Source: Streptomyces sp. WAC 01529
Lineage (GTDB): Bacteria; Actinomycetota; Actinomycetes; Streptomycetales; Streptomycetaceae
Direction: 5' to 3'
Assembly (NCBI RefSeq): GCF_003945545.1
Contig: NZ_CP029617.1
Coordinates: 7,715,001-7,779,000, forward strand
Length of the DNA: 64,000 nt
Numbering within the stretch: position 1 is the first letter of the stretch; the number at the start of each line of letters is the position of its first letter. The translations under genes were made by a program, and so were the position numbers. Shown here piece by piece: positions 8,099-17,587 of this stretch. The notes under the pieces are model-generated. The model had not been told where the DNA came from, did not search any database, and was given only the letters and a program-made list of their open reading frames with translations.

Positions 8099-9513
8099 GC
8101 GGGCGTGGCGAGCCGTGTCGGTGCCAGGAACTCGCGGACGTAGGTGCGCTTCCAACAGGCTCCCGTCTCCCGCAACTCGCGCCGACTCGTGTACTCGTAG
8201 CGGTACAGCCGGGCGCGGATGTACGTCGGCGGGGACTCCGGCGGGAACGGCGAGCGGCGCAGCAGGCGCAGCGTGTCGCGGTCGCCGTCCAGCAGGCGCT
8301 CCACCATCGGGCCGAACCACGACCGCGCATAGGCGGGGGAGAGCGCGGCGAACCACATCATCCAGTCAAGGCGCAGGTGGTACGGGGCGAACTGGCGTGG
8401 CCAGCGGTGCGGATCGCCGGGCTTGCCCTTGAACTCGTAGGGGAGCCACGCGGAGTCCTCGCGCGGGCGCGGGTCCGCCGTGCCCTCCACGACGACCTCC
8501 TGGCGCACCCGGCTGACGCTGCCGAACGCGCCGTACGCGTTGACGAGGTGCAGCGGGTCGAACGAGCGGTTCATGACCTGCCGACGGGACAGCAGATTGC
8601 GCACCGGGCGGTAACTGAGCGCCAACAGCAGCGCGGTGACGGCGATGACCACGATCTCGTACCAGAGCGGGGCGGGCGCGAACCGCGGCGGCGTGTGCCA
8701 GGGGGAGAGGTCGACAGCGGACACCGCGACCACGATCGTGATCCAGTTCAGCCAGGCGAAGTTGCCGGACAGGACGAGCCACAGCTGGGTCACGATCATC
8801 AGGCAGGCCGCGCCCGACGCCACCGGTTGGGGAGTGAACAGCAGGAAGGGCACGGCGAGTTGGGTGACATGGTTGGCCGCGACCTCCATCCGGTGCACGG
8901 GCTTGGGCAGGTGGTGGAAGAACCAGCTCAGCGGGCCCGGCATCGGCTGCGTCTCGTGATGGAAGTACAGGCAGGTGAGTTCGCGCCAGCACGCGTCGCC
9001 GCGCATCTTGATCAAACCCGCGCCGAACTCCACGCGGAAGAGCACCCAGCGCAGCAGGAAGAGGATCAGGACGGGCGGCGCGACCTCGTCGTTGCCGAGG
9101 AAGACGGCGAGGAAGCCGACCTCCAAGAGCAGTGACTCCCACCCGAAGCCGTACCAGGTCTGTCCCACGTTCACGACGGAGAGGTAGAGCGCCCAGGGGA
9201 TCAGCCACAGCACCATCGCGCCCCACAGCGGAAGCAGACTGTCGGCGCCCGCGAGCAGCGCCACCGCCACCGCGCAGCCCGCCCACGCGCAGAGCGCGAA
9301 GAACCGGTCCGAGTAATGGACATGGAACAGGCTCGGCGCCCGCCGGAACGGCACGCGCTCCACATACCTCGGCACCGGCAGCATCCCGCGCTCCCCGATC
9401 AGCGCCCGGAACTGGAGGGCTGCGCCCAGGAACGCCACCAGATAGAGCGCGGCCAGGCCCTTCTGGAAGATCAGCCGGCCCATGTCGTACGCGTCCGCCG
9501 TGAACCACTCCAC
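8086..9513 (-). CDS. Lipase maturation factor family membrane protein
   Basis: This 475-aa polytopic membrane protein resembles the LMF1 (DUF1222) family. It has several hydrophobic helices in the first 330 residues and the conserved segments VRFNVGQTWYGFGWES-like, FGAGLIKMRGD and CWRELTCLYFHHETQPMP. It ends in a soluble domain with YEFKGKPGDP and RLDWMMWFAA. In vertebrates LMF1 helps fold lipases in the ER. The bacterial role is unknown. It converges on and slightly overlaps the lactonase gene and has no evident link to fucose use. ATG at 9513 is the first in-frame start. Confidence 0.88.
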   Translation of the reverse strand: MEWFTADAYDMGRLIFQKGLAALYLVAFLGAALQFRALIGERGMLPVPRYVERVPFRRAPSLFHVHYSDRFFALCAWAGCAVAVALLAGADSLLPLWGAMVLWLIPWALYLSVVNVGQTWYGFGWESLLLEVGFLAVFLGNDEVAPPVLILFLLRWVLFRVEFGAGLIKMRGDACWRELTCLYFHHETQPMPGPLSWFFHHLPKPVHRMEVAANHVTQLAVPFLLFTPQPVASGAACLMIVTQLWLVLSGNFAWLNWITIVVAVSAVDLSPWHTPPRFAPAPLWYEIVVIAVTALLLALSYRPVRNLLSRRQVMNRSFDPLHLVNAYGAFGSVSRVRQEVVVEGTADPRPREDSAWLPYEFKGKPGDPHRWPRQFAPYHLRLDWMMWFAALSPAYARSWFGPMVERLLDGDRDTLRLLRRSPFPPESPPTYIRARLYRYEYTSRRELRETGACWKRTYVREFLAPTRLATPAQRP

Positions 9514-9634
9514 GCCACCATTGTGACGCTGGGTGAGCCGCTTCGGCTTGCGAGGCGCCCCGAGGCCCCGCAGACAATGACGGAAACCCCGCGGACGAAG
9601 CGGGGCACATCACCCGGCAACGGCGGGAGAACCC

Positions 9635-10834
9635 GTGCGCGCATCCACCAGGACCTACGCGACGACCTTCGCGATATCCGCGGCCCTCGCGGTCGCGGGC
9701 TGCTCGGGCGACGGCGACAAGAACGCCGCCGACGGCGGTCGCGAACTGTTCATGCAGCCCGTCGCCGCGCAGGGCCCCGACCCGTTCACCGACTCCACCG
9801 CGAAGGCCGCCGCGAGCCCGCCGCCCGTCACCCGTTCGCCGCAACCCCCGCCCACCGGGTCCGCCACCCCGCAGGGCACCCGGTCCCTCTCGGGCGGCAC
9901 GCCGGGTCTGTACGGCGGCACCCGCTCCGTCGGCAGCTGCGACGTCGACAAGCAGGTGCGGTTCCTCACCGCCGACCAGGCCAAGGCGCGGGCCTTCGCC
10001 CAGGTGTCCGGCATCGACCAGGCGGCGATCCCCGGCTATCTGCGCGGCCTGACGCCCGTCGTGCTGCGGGCCGACACCCGCGTGACCAACCACGGCTTCC
10101 GCGGCGGTTCCGCGACGGGCTACCAGTCCGTCCTCCAGGCGGGCACGGCCGTCCTGGTCGACGAGCGGGGACTGCCGCGGGTGCGGTGCGCGTGCGGGAA
10201 CCCGCTGAAGCCGCCGGTCGCCTTCAAGGGCACGCCCCGGCACAACGGCCGCCCCTGGAGCGGATATCAGCCGGCGCGCGTGATCGTGGTGACGCCCGCG
10301 CCGCAGCCGATCATCAACATCACCCTCGTGAACATCGTCGACAACACCTGGATCGAGCGGAAGGTCGGCGACGAGCACGGCCGTCAGGACCGGCCGACCA
10401 AGCCGCCGGTGCCGCCGACCCCGACGCCCACCGACCCGGACAGCTCGCTCGACCCGGACAAGTCCCTCGACCCCGACGAGTCCACGGATGAGGGGGACAC
10501 CCCCGGCCCCAGCGATCCCGACGAGGACTCCGACCGGAGCCGGGGCCCCGGCCAGGACCAGTCGGACGAGGAGATCGCCCCCGACGACCCCGGCACCACC
10601 TCGGCCGACTGCCCCAGCCCCTCCGAGCTGACGGGCTCCCCCGAGGAGCTCTCGTCGCCGCTCCCGCCCGGCTGCCCCTCCCCGGAGCGGCGTTCGCCGG
10701 ACACCCCGTCCCTGCCGGACGGCACCACCGACGTACCGCAGGAGCAGCCCGACACCGGAGGCCCGGTGCCCGACGACCCCTATCTGTCCGAGAACCCCCT
10801 CTCCGACAGCGATCCGGACACCTTCGACAGCTGA
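9635..10834 (+). CDS. Secreted lipoprotein with acidic, Pro/Ser-rich tail (DUF6777-like)
   Basis: This 399-aa protein begins at GTG behind CGGCGGGAGA and carries a lipoprotein signal ending AVAGC (Cys about residue 23). Residues 35-235 hold a globular part starting ELFMQPVAAQGPDPFTDST, which I associate with the Streptomyces DUF6777 family. It includes paired cysteines (CDVDK; VRCACGNPLKPP). Residues 250-399 are low complexity, rich in Asp, Pro, Ser and Glu, and probably disordered outside the cell. No enzyme motif is visible. It stands alone between a minus-strand gene and a long intergenic region. Confidence 0.75.
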   Translation: MRASTRTYATTFAISAALAVAGCSGDGDKNAADGGRELFMQPVAAQGPDPFTDSTAKAAASPPPVTRSPQPPPTGSATPQGTRSLSGGTPGLYGGTRSVGSCDVDKQVRFLTADQAKARAFAQVSGIDQAAIPGYLRGLTPVVLRADTRVTNHGFRGGSATGYQSVLQAGTAVLVDERGLPRVRCACGNPLKPPVAFKGTPRHNGRPWSGYQPARVIVVTPAPQPIINITLVNIVDNTWIERKVGDEHGRQDRPTKPPVPPTPTPTDPDSSLDPDKSLDPDESTDEGDTPGPSDPDEDSDRSRGPGQDQSDEEIAPDDPGTTSADCPSPSELTGSPEELSSPLPPGCPSPERRSPDTPSLPDGTTDVPQEQPDTGGPVPDDPYLSENPLSDSDPDTFDS

Positions 10835-11254
10835 CCGGGCGCCGTCGCGCGCCCGGTCGGGCAGCGGGCCCGGGTCCGCGAACCAGTCACGTGGCCGACG
10901 ACCGGGCCACGCCGATCGGGCCAATCGTTCCCCGGCGCTCGTGTCGCTGGCGCCCCACCCGTCACCGCCGTCCATTCCCTGGAATCGCAACCGCGTTCTG
11001 GAAAACTGTTGATTTCACTCATCAGGCATATGTGCGAGAGTTTCTGCCGCATATGGAGTGTGGACGTCCGATTGTTTGCGGCGTGGCGCATTCGCGACGG
11101 TAATAGGGCGGCATCGAGTCAAATAGCGCTGGTGGTTGATTTTCATATATGGCAGAGTCGTCGCACGGGCGGCAGGTCAAGTCAGGGGAATTGATCCAGC
11201 TGGCCGCCCGACCGGTCAAGGGTCAGCCGTCAGGCACGGGGGAGAAGTCGGCTC
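10835..11254. other. 420-bp AT-rich intergenic region before the LAL regulator
   Basis: No gene is supported here. The part from about 10985 to 11180 is clearly more AT-rich than its surroundings and is the likely promoter region for the LuxR-type gene at 11255. It holds two CATATG hexamers at 11027-11032 and 11050-11055 (start-to-start distance 23 bp) and a CATATATG at 11144-11151. These could be regulator contacts. A purine-rich GGGGGAGAAG stretch about 10 bases before 11255 serves as ribosome-binding site. Confidence 0.55.
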
Positions 11255-14203
11255 ATGAACTTGGTGGAACGTGGTGACGAATTCTCGATCATGGAGAGCA
11301 TGCTCGACTCATGCGCGGTCGGGCATGGCGGAGTCCTTCTGGTAAGCGGCCCGGTGGCCAGCGGGAAAACCGCGCTCCTGCGCGCCTTCGGCGATCGCGC
11401 GACCGCCGCCGGCGCGCTGTACTTGCAGGCCACGGCGTCGGAGGCGGAGAGCGACCTGCCCCTTGGCGTCATGGGGCAACTCCTGCTCGGCGCCGGGCTT
11501 CTCGGCGCGGATTCCCGGCGCGCGGCCCGCCTTTTCGGCCTTGTCGCGGACGCCGCGCAGCCACGAGGGCAGGGCGAGCTGCCCGACGTGGCGATGAACG
11601 AGATCCCCGAACTCTGCGGGATTGTCCTCGGAAAGGCCAGGGAAAGCACAGTGGTGCTCGGCATCGACGATGTGCACCACGCCGACAGGCAGTCCCTTGA
11701 ATGCCTCCTCTACCTGGCTCGCCGACTCGACGTCAGTCGCATTCTGGTCGTCCTGGGGGAGAACAGCGGCTTCCTGGCCGGTAATACGCGACTGCGCATC
11801 GATTTACTGCGCCTCTCCGGATGCCGCAATATCAGGCTCCGCCCGCTCCAGCGGCAAGGAGTGGCCGAAATGATCTCGGGATGCGGTGAACCGGGGTGGC
11901 GGACGCGCAAGCTCGTCACCCAGCTCCACCAGATGGGCGGCGGCAGTCCGCTGCTGACCCGGGCGCTGATCGAGGACCACCGCGCCTCGGGCGCCGCCGA
12001 CGGACCCGGCACCGCTGACGCCACCCGCGGCCCCGGCGCCGACCTGGTGCCCGGCGAGGCCTTCGTGCAGGCCGTCGCCACCGCCCTGTACCGCAGCGAC
12101 CTCGCGACGCGGCGCACCGCGTGGGCGCTTGCCGTGGCGGGCCCCGACGTGTCCCTCGCCGAACTGGTGGAGGTCCTCGGCGGCAGCCGCGAGTCCCTGC
12201 ACCGCAGCCTGCGCGCGCTGAACGGCGCGGGGCTGCTCGACGCAGGGTGGTTCCGCCACGACGCCGGACGCGCCGCGGTCCTCAGAAGCATGGACCCCGC
12301 GGACCGCTCCCGCCTGGAGGCCCGCTTCGCCCAGGTCCTGCACGACCACGGCGCGGCCGCGACCGTCGTCGTCCGGCACCTGATGGCGGCCGGCACGGTC
12401 GACGCCCCCTGGGCGCTGCGCACCCTCATCGAGGCCGCGGAGCGGGCCCTCGCCGACGACGAGGTCGACCTGGCCCTCGCCTGCCTGCGGGTCGCCCGCG
12501 ACTCCCGCACCGACGCCCGCCAGGCCCTGGGGATCCGGGCCGCGCTCACCCGGGCCGCCTGGCGGGTCAACCCCTCCAGCGTCGCCCAGCACCTGCCCGA
12601 ACTGTTCACGGCCGCGCTCGACGGCCGCCTCGGCACCCGTGACGCCGACGAACTCGTCGGTCACCTCCTCTGGTTCGGCCAGGTGAAACGGGCCCTCGAC
12701 GTCCTGCGCGCCGCCGAACAGCACGGCACCGAGCCCTTCGGGCAGCCGGGCCCCGGCACGCCCCACCGGCACGACTGCCCGCGCCGCTGGATGACGTACG
12801 CCTATCCCGGACTCCCCGCCTCCGCCCGCGCCTGCCTCGGCGACGACCCCCAACACGAGACACCGGAGCACGCCGCCCCCGAGCACGCCCCGTGCCGGGC
12901 CCGCAGCCCCCACCAGCGGGCGGCGACCCTGATGAAAGCCGTACTCGACGGGGCGCGAGGGACGCAGGGGACGCGCGGGGCGCGCCGAGTCGCGGGGACG
13001 GACGAGGAGGTGGTCGTCAGGGCCGAGCAGATCCTGCAGAGCACCCGCCTCGACGACAGCACCCTGACCGCGCTCCTCACCGCGCTGAACTCGCTGCTCC
13101 TCGCCGACCGCCTCGACACCGCCGCCTACTGGTGCGAGACCCTCCGCAAGGAGGCCGCCGAGCGGCGCGCCCCCATGTGGCAGGCGCTGCTCGTCTCGGC
13201 CAAGGCCCGCATCGAACTGCGTACGGGCGCGCTCGCCGCCGCCGACGAGTCGGCGCGCTCGGCGCTCACCCTGGTCCCCGCCGACGGCTGGGGAGTCGCC
13301 GTCGCCTCGCCCCTCGCCACGTCCGTGTTCACCAGGACCGCCATGGGCCGGCTCGACGAGGCGGCCGCCCAGCTGAGCGTCCCCGTCCCCGACCCCGCGT
13401 TCCAGACCCCCGACGGCCTGCTCTACCTCCGGGCCCGCGGCCACTACTACCTCGCCGCAGGGCGCCCCTACGCCGCGCTCGACGACTTCCTCACCTGCGG
13501 GGACCTCATGACGCGCTGGGAGTTCGACCTGCCCGCCCTCGTGCCCTGGCGCACGGACGCCGCCGAGGCCCATCGGGCGCTCGGCGACACCGGCCGCGCC
13601 CGCGCGCTGGCCGAGGAGCAACTGGCCCTGGTGGGGCGGCGGAGCGGCTGGGCGCGCGCGGCCTCCCTGCGCGTGCTCGCGAGCACCTTGAGCGCCGGGC
13701 ACCGGCCGCCGCTGCTCGGCGAGGCCATCGAGATCCTGCGGGACCGCGGGCACCGGCTCGAACTGGCCGGGGCCACGGACGAGCTGGCGCGGGCGCAGCG
13801 GGAACTCGGCAAGAGCGGCCAGGCCCGCGCCCTGGCCCGCAAGGCCCAGCGCCTTGCCGAGGAGTGCGGCATGCCCGTGCCCCCGGCGCGGCCCGCCGAC
13901 GCCCGAGGGCCGCACCCCGCCGAACAGCCGTGGTCGTCCGGGAGCCGGCGGCATCCCGACGAACTCAGCAACGCCGAGCTGAGGGTGGCCACCCTCGCCG
14001 TACGCGGCCACACCAACCGCCAGATCGCCGACAAGCTCTGCATCACGATCAGCACCGTCGAGCAGCATCTGACCCGCGCCTACCGCAAACTCGACGTGCA
14101 GCGGCGCGCCGACCTCGCGGCGAAGCTCAGCCCCCTGGCGGGACCGGGCGGCCGTGAAGGGCCCGCGACGCGTGACGCCTGCGACCGGCTGCACGTGGGA
14201 TAG
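11255..14203 (+). CDS. LuxR-family LAL-type transcriptional regulator with TTA codon
   Basis: This 982-aa regulator of the large ATP-binding LuxR (LAL) class would activate a pathway promoter. The N-terminal ATPase has Walker A GPVASGKT at about residues 32-39 and Walker B VVLGIDDVHHAD near 132. The long middle region is helical and TPR-like. The C-terminal LuxR helix-turn-helix lies at about 903-958 (LSNAELRVATLAVRGHTNRQIADKL, then STVEQHL). Codon 184 (11804-11806) is TTA, decoded only by the bldA tRNA in Streptomyces, so full-length protein probably appears late in growth. LAL proteins are frequent cluster-situated activators. Its place ahead of the two-component pair, DAHP synthase and StrR-type gene supports that role. 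Confidence 0.92.
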   Translation: MNLVERGDEFSIMESMLDSCAVGHGGVLLVSGPVASGKTALLRAFGDRATAAGALYLQATASEAESDLPLGVMGQLLLGAGLLGADSRRAARLFGLVADAAQPRGQGELPDVAMNEIPELCGIVLGKARESTVVLGIDDVHHADRQSLECLLYLARRLDVSRILVVLGENSGFLAGNTRLRIDLLRLSGCRNIRLRPLQRQGVAEMISGCGEPGWRTRKLVTQLHQMGGGSPLLTRALIEDHRASGAADGPGTADATRGPGADLVPGEAFVQAVATALYRSDLATRRTAWALAVAGPDVSLAELVEVLGGSRESLHRSLRALNGAGLLDAGWFRHDAGRAAVLRSMDPADRSRLEARFAQVLHDHGAAATVVVRHLMAAGTVDAPWALRTLIEAAERALADDEVDLALACLRVARDSRTDARQALGIRAALTRAAWRVNPSSVAQHLPELFTAALDGRLGTRDADELVGHLLWFGQVKRALDVLRAAEQHGTEPFGQPGPGTPHRHDCPRRWMTYAYPGLPASARACLGDDPQHETPEHAAPEHAPCRARSPHQRAATLMKAVLDGARGTQGTRGARRVAGTDEEVVVRAEQILQSTRLDDSTLTALLTALNSLLLADRLDTAAYWCETLRKEAAERRAPMWQALLVSAKARIELRTGALAAADESARSALTLVPADGWGVAVASPLATSVFTRTAMGRLDEAAAQLSVPVPDPAFQTPDGLLYLRARGHYYLAAGRPYAALDDFLTCGDLMTRWEFDLPALVPWRTDAAEAHRALGDTGRARALAEEQLALVGRRSGWARAASLRVLASTLSAGHRPPLLGEAIEILRDRGHRLELAGATDELARAQRELGKSGQARALARKAQRLAEECGMPVPPARPADARGPHPAEQPWSSGSRRHPDELSNAELRVATLAVRGHTNRQIADKLCITISTVEQHLTRAYRKLDVQRRADLAAKLSPLAGPGGREGPATRDACDRLHVG

Positions 14204-14280
14204 ACGGAGGAGGTGCACGGTTGTCGTTTCTACGCGGCGGGTGGTCACACCGCGGTCCGAAGATCTGTGACCGGCACACA

Positions 14281-14322
14281 GGAAAGGGCCGAGACGGAAA
14301 GGGCCGCGACGGAAAGGGCCGG
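14281..14322 (+). repeat. Three 15-bp direct repeats upstream of the response regulator
   Basis: Copies of GGAAAGGGCCGNGAC start at 14281, 14296 and 14311, the last one diverging at its end. The exact 15-base spacing and location 130-170 bases before the response regulator start suggest an operator for that regulator. A second direct repeat, TGTGACCGG, occurs on either side at 14266-14274 and 14350-14358. Neither repeat is in a gene. Confidence 0.6.
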
Positions 14323-14449
14323 AGTCTCGCCCGGGGCCGCGAGCGGCGCTGTGACCGGTGCGTGACGCAGGATCGGGCAACGTGGACTTCATGATCAGTT
14401 CCCGGATCCCCTGCCCGCCGCCCGCGGCGCGCCCGGCGAGGGGTGGACG

Positions 14450-15103
14450 ATGAGGGTCTTGGTGGTCGAGGACCACGCCGAACTGGCGCAGTCCGTGGCG
14501 CGGGTGCTGCGCCGGGAGGGGATGGCGGTCGACGTCGTACACGACGGCCTCGACGCCCTGGAGCGCACCTCCGTGACCGACTACGACGTGGTCGTGCTCG
14601 ACCGCGACCTGCCCGGCGTGCACGGCGACGAGGTGTGCCGGAAGCTCGCCGAACAGCCCTTGCAGGCCCGGGTGCTGATGCTGACCGCGTCCGGCACCAT
14701 CGCCCACCGCGTGGAGGGCTTCAGCCTCGGCGCGGACGACTACCTGCCCAAGCCGTTCGCGTACGCCGAACTGGTCGCCCGCATCCGGGCGCTCGCCCGG
14801 CGCTCGCAGCCCGCGCTGCCCCCGGTCCTCGTCCGGGGCGACCTGAGACTCGACCCGGCGCAGCGGGTCGCGTCGCGCGCCGGGGAGCGACTGCCGCTCA
14901 CCCCCAAGGAGTTCGCGGTCCTGGAGTACCTGCTCGCCGCCCAGGGCCGGGTCGTGTCGGCCGAGGAACTCCTGGAGCGGGTGTGGGACGAGGCGACGGA
15001 CCCGTTCACCACCACCGTCAAGGCGACGATCAACCGCCTGCGGCCCAAGCTCGGCAACCCGCCCGTCATCGAGACCATTCCTCGGGGCGGCTACCGGATT
15101 TGA
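14450..15103 (+). CDS. OmpR/PhoB-family response regulator
   Basis: This 217-aa regulator has a receiver domain with acidic residues in VVEDHAE, phosphoacceptor Asp51 (VVVLDRDLPG), the Thr switch (MLTASG) and Lys in LPKPFAY. A winged-helix DNA-binding domain follows at about residues 125-217 and ends PRGGYRI. It lies 7 bases before a histidine kinase gene, so the two form a two-component system. The triple repeat upstream could be its own binding site. The kinase resembles VanS-like sensors found in peptide-antibiotic clusters, but neither signal nor target is visible from sequence. Confidence 0.93.
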   Translation: MRVLVVEDHAELAQSVARVLRREGMAVDVVHDGLDALERTSVTDYDVVVLDRDLPGVHGDEVCRKLAEQPLQARVLMLTASGTIAHRVEGFSLGADDYLPKPFAYAELVARIRALARRSQPALPPVLVRGDLRLDPAQRVASRAGERLPLTPKEFAVLEYLLAAQGRVVSAEELLERVWDEATDPFTTTVKATINRLRPKLGNPPVIETIPRGGYRI

Positions 15104-15110
15104 GGGACCC

Positions 15111-16391
15111 ATGCGCCTGCCCTCGCTCGCCACCCTGGCACCCGCGGCCCGGCGCCGTCTGACGCCCCGCCGGGTGGGCGTACGCCTGACGCTGCTGTAC
15201 GGCGCGCTGTTCCTGGTCTCCGGGGCGATCCTGCTCGCCATCACCTATGTGCTGGTCGCCCGCGCACCCGGCGGCGACCTCCTCGTCGGGGGCGCGGACG
15301 GCGAACTCCGCACCGCCCCGGGCGGCACCCCCGTCGGGGACGGCGTCCCCGGCGCCCAGGCCCCCCTCGCCCCCGGTGACCTGGCGGAGCAACTGCGCGA
15401 GCAGGCGGACCGCCAGCGCCGCGCCGCCCTGCGACAGCTGCTCGTCCAGTCCGGGATCGCCCTGGCCCTCATGGTCGTCGTCTCCGCCGCGCTCGGCTGG
15501 CTCGTCGCCGGGCGGGCCCTGCGCCCGCTGCGTACGATGACCGGCACCATCCGGCGCATCTCCGCGCACAACATCCACGAGCGGCTGGCCGTACGGGGCC
15601 CCGCCGACGAGCTGAAGGTCCTCGCCGACACCGTCGACGGACTCCTCGGCCGGCTCGACGAGGCGCTCGACTCCCACCGGCGTTTCGTCGCCAACGCGGC
15701 CCACGAACTGCGCACGCCGCTCACCCTGGAACACGCGCTGCTCGAAGAGTCCCTGATCGACCGCGAGGCCACCACCGAATCGTTCCGGGCGAACTTCGAA
15801 CGCCTCCTGGCGATCAGCGAACAGCAGGCCCGGCTCCTGGAGTCGCTGCTCACCCTCTCCAGCAGCCAGCACGGCCTGGACCACAGGGAGCCGCTGGACG
15901 TCTCCCTCATCGCCGAGTGGGTCCTGCACGCCGCGCGCCCGGAGATCGAACGGCGGGAGCTGCGCGCCGAACCGGTGATCGGGCCCGCGGCCGCCGTGGG
16001 CGACCCCGTCCTCGTCCAGAGCCTGCTGGCCCACCTCGTCGACAACGCCGTACGCCACAACACCCCCGGCGGGCACCTGGAGATCGCCACCCGCACCCGG
16101 GGCGGCCGCGCCGTCGTCACCGTGGCCAACTCCGGGCCGCCGGTACCGCCCGAGCAGGTGGAGCGGCTCTTCGAACCCTTCCAGCGGCTCGGCCGCACCG
16201 CGAGCGAGGGCCACGGGCTCGGTCTGGCGATCGTCCACGCCGTCGCCGTCGCCCACGAGGCCGGGATCAGCGCACGGGCCCGCGCGGGAGGCGGACTCGC
16301 GGTGGAAGTCGCCTTTCCCGCGCCGCCGGACCACATCGGCGGACACGGAATGGATATTGCGCAGTTGGACAACGGCACGGGACTTCGTTGA
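15111..16391 (+). CDS. Two-component sensor histidine kinase (paralogue of the kinase at 57859)
   Basis: This 426-aa kinase has a short cytoplasmic start and a first membrane helix at about 25-48. A small extracytoplasmic loop rich in Gly and Pro follows, then a second helix at about 115-138, a HAMP segment (RPLRTMTGTI), the H-box AHELRTPLT with His198, and ATPase motifs (HLVDNAVRH, FEPFQRL, GHGLGLAIV). From HAMP through the H-box it matches the kinase at 57859 at roughly four of every five residues. The external loops differ. The gene is coupled to the response regulator before it. Confidence 0.93.
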   Translation: MRLPSLATLAPAARRRLTPRRVGVRLTLLYGALFLVSGAILLAITYVLVARAPGGDLLVGGADGELRTAPGGTPVGDGVPGAQAPLAPGDLAEQLREQADRQRRAALRQLLVQSGIALALMVVVSAALGWLVAGRALRPLRTMTGTIRRISAHNIHERLAVRGPADELKVLADTVDGLLGRLDEALDSHRRFVANAAHELRTPLTLEHALLEESLIDREATTESFRANFERLLAISEQQARLLESLLTLSSSQHGLDHREPLDVSLIAEWVLHAARPEIERRELRAEPVIGPAAAVGDPVLVQSLLAHLVDNAVRHNTPGGHLEIATRTRGGRAVVTVANSGPPVPPEQVERLFEPFQRLGRTASEGHGLGLAIVHAVAVAHEAGISARARAGGGLAVEVAFPAPPDHIGGHGMDIAQLDNGTGLR

Positions 16392-16534
16392 GGAAAATCC
16401 ACCGCACTTCTACGGTGGTACGGCGACGGCGATGAATCCCCCGGACATCACCGAATGAACTCCGTTCCGCTCGTTCAATCCATTCCGCTCCAGCCGCTGA
16501 TCCATTCACACGGGAATTCCCCGAGGAGGACCCC

Positions 16535-17587
16535 TTGGTCGTCGTGATGGCCCCGGAGGCCACACAGAAGGACGTGGACGCAGTCGTCGAACTGGTGCGT
16601 ACGGCGGGCGGGGACGCGTTCGTCAGCCGCGGTGTGACCCGCACCATCGTCGGTCTCGTGGGGGACGTGGACGCCTTCGCCGCCCTCAACCTGGCGCACC
16701 TGCGCGGGGTCCTGGACGTCGTGCGGATCTCGGTGCCGTACAAACTGGTCAGCCGCGAGCACCACGTCGACAGGACCGTGGTCACCGTCGCGGGCGTGCC
16801 CATCGGCCCCGACACCCTGACCGTCATCGCGGGCCCCTGCGCCGTGGAGACCCCCTCGCAGACCCTCGCCGCCGCCCTGCTGGCCAAGGCGGCCGGCGCC
16901 TCGCTGCTGCGGGGCGGCGCCTTCAAACCCCGCACCTCCCCCTACGCCTACCAGGGCCTCGGCGAGAGCGGGCTGCGCATCCTCGCCGACGTCAAGGCCG
17001 AGACCGGACTGCCGCTCGTCACCGAGGTCATCGACCCGGCCGGCGTCGAACTGGTCGCCCCTTACGCCGACATGCTCCAGATCGGCACCCGCAACATGCA
17101 CAACTTCGCCCTGCTCCAGGAGGTGGGCGCGGCCGGCATGCCGGTACTGCTCAAGCGCGGCTTCGGCGCCACGATCGAGGAGTGGCTGATGGCCGCCGAG
17201 TACATCGCGCAGCGCGGCAACCTCGACATCGTGCTGTGCGAGCGCGGCATCCGCACCTTCGAGACCGCCACCCGCAACACCCTGGACATCAGCGCGGTGC
17301 CGGTCGTCCAGCGCCTCTCCCACCTGCCGGTGATCGTGGACCCCTCGCACTCCGGGGGCCGCAGGGACCTCGTGCTCCCGCTCACCCGCGCCGCCCTCGC
17401 CGCGGGCGCCGACGGCGTCATGATCGACGTACACCCGGACCCCGGAACCGCGCTCTGCGACGGCGACCAGGCCCTGACACGGCCGGAGATCGACGAGGTG
17501 GCCGACGCCATCGCCCGGCTGTCGCCGCTGGTCGGCCGCTCGCCCGCACGGCCGCCGGCCGAAGTGCGGGCCAGTAGGGGTGAATAG
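16535..17587 (+). CDS. 3-deoxy-7-phosphoheptulonate (DAHP) synthase, type I-beta
   Basis: This 350-aa enzyme condenses phosphoenolpyruvate and erythrose 4-phosphate, the entry to the shikimate pathway. It has the N-terminal ferredoxin-like domain of the I-beta class (residues 1-90) and a barrel with VIAGPCAVE, GGAFKPRTSPYAYQGLG, IGTRNMHNF, LLKRGFGATIEEW and DPSHSGGRRD. Streptomyces normally use a type II enzyme for primary metabolism, so a I-beta copy beside pathway regulators suggests extra supply of prephenate for Hpg. The start is TTG at 16535: GAGGAGGA lies 4 bases before it, whereas the ATG at 16547 is too far from any ribosome-binding site. Confidence 0.92.
   Translation: MVVVMAPEATQKDVDAVVELVRTAGGDAFVSRGVTRTIVGLVGDVDAFAALNLAHLRGVLDVVRISVPYKLVSREHHVDRTVVTVAGVPIGPDTLTVIAGPCAVETPSQTLAAALLAKAAGASLLRGGAFKPRTSPYAYQGLGESGLRILADVKAETGLPLVTEVIDPAGVELVAPYADMLQIGTRNMHNFALLQEVGAAGMPVLLKRGFGATIEEWLMAAEYIAQRGNLDIVLCERGIRTFETATRNTLDISAVPVVQRLSHLPVIVDPSHSGGRRDLVLPLTRAALAAGADGVMIDVHPDPGTALCDGDQALTRPEIDEVADAIARLSPLVGRSPARPPAEVRASRGE

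Noticed and set aside
11804..15244. A 1146-residue open frame on the minus strand opposite the LAL regulator and the two-component genes
   Set aside because: It mirrors high third-position GC on the plus strand, has no family features and overlaps three well-supported genes.
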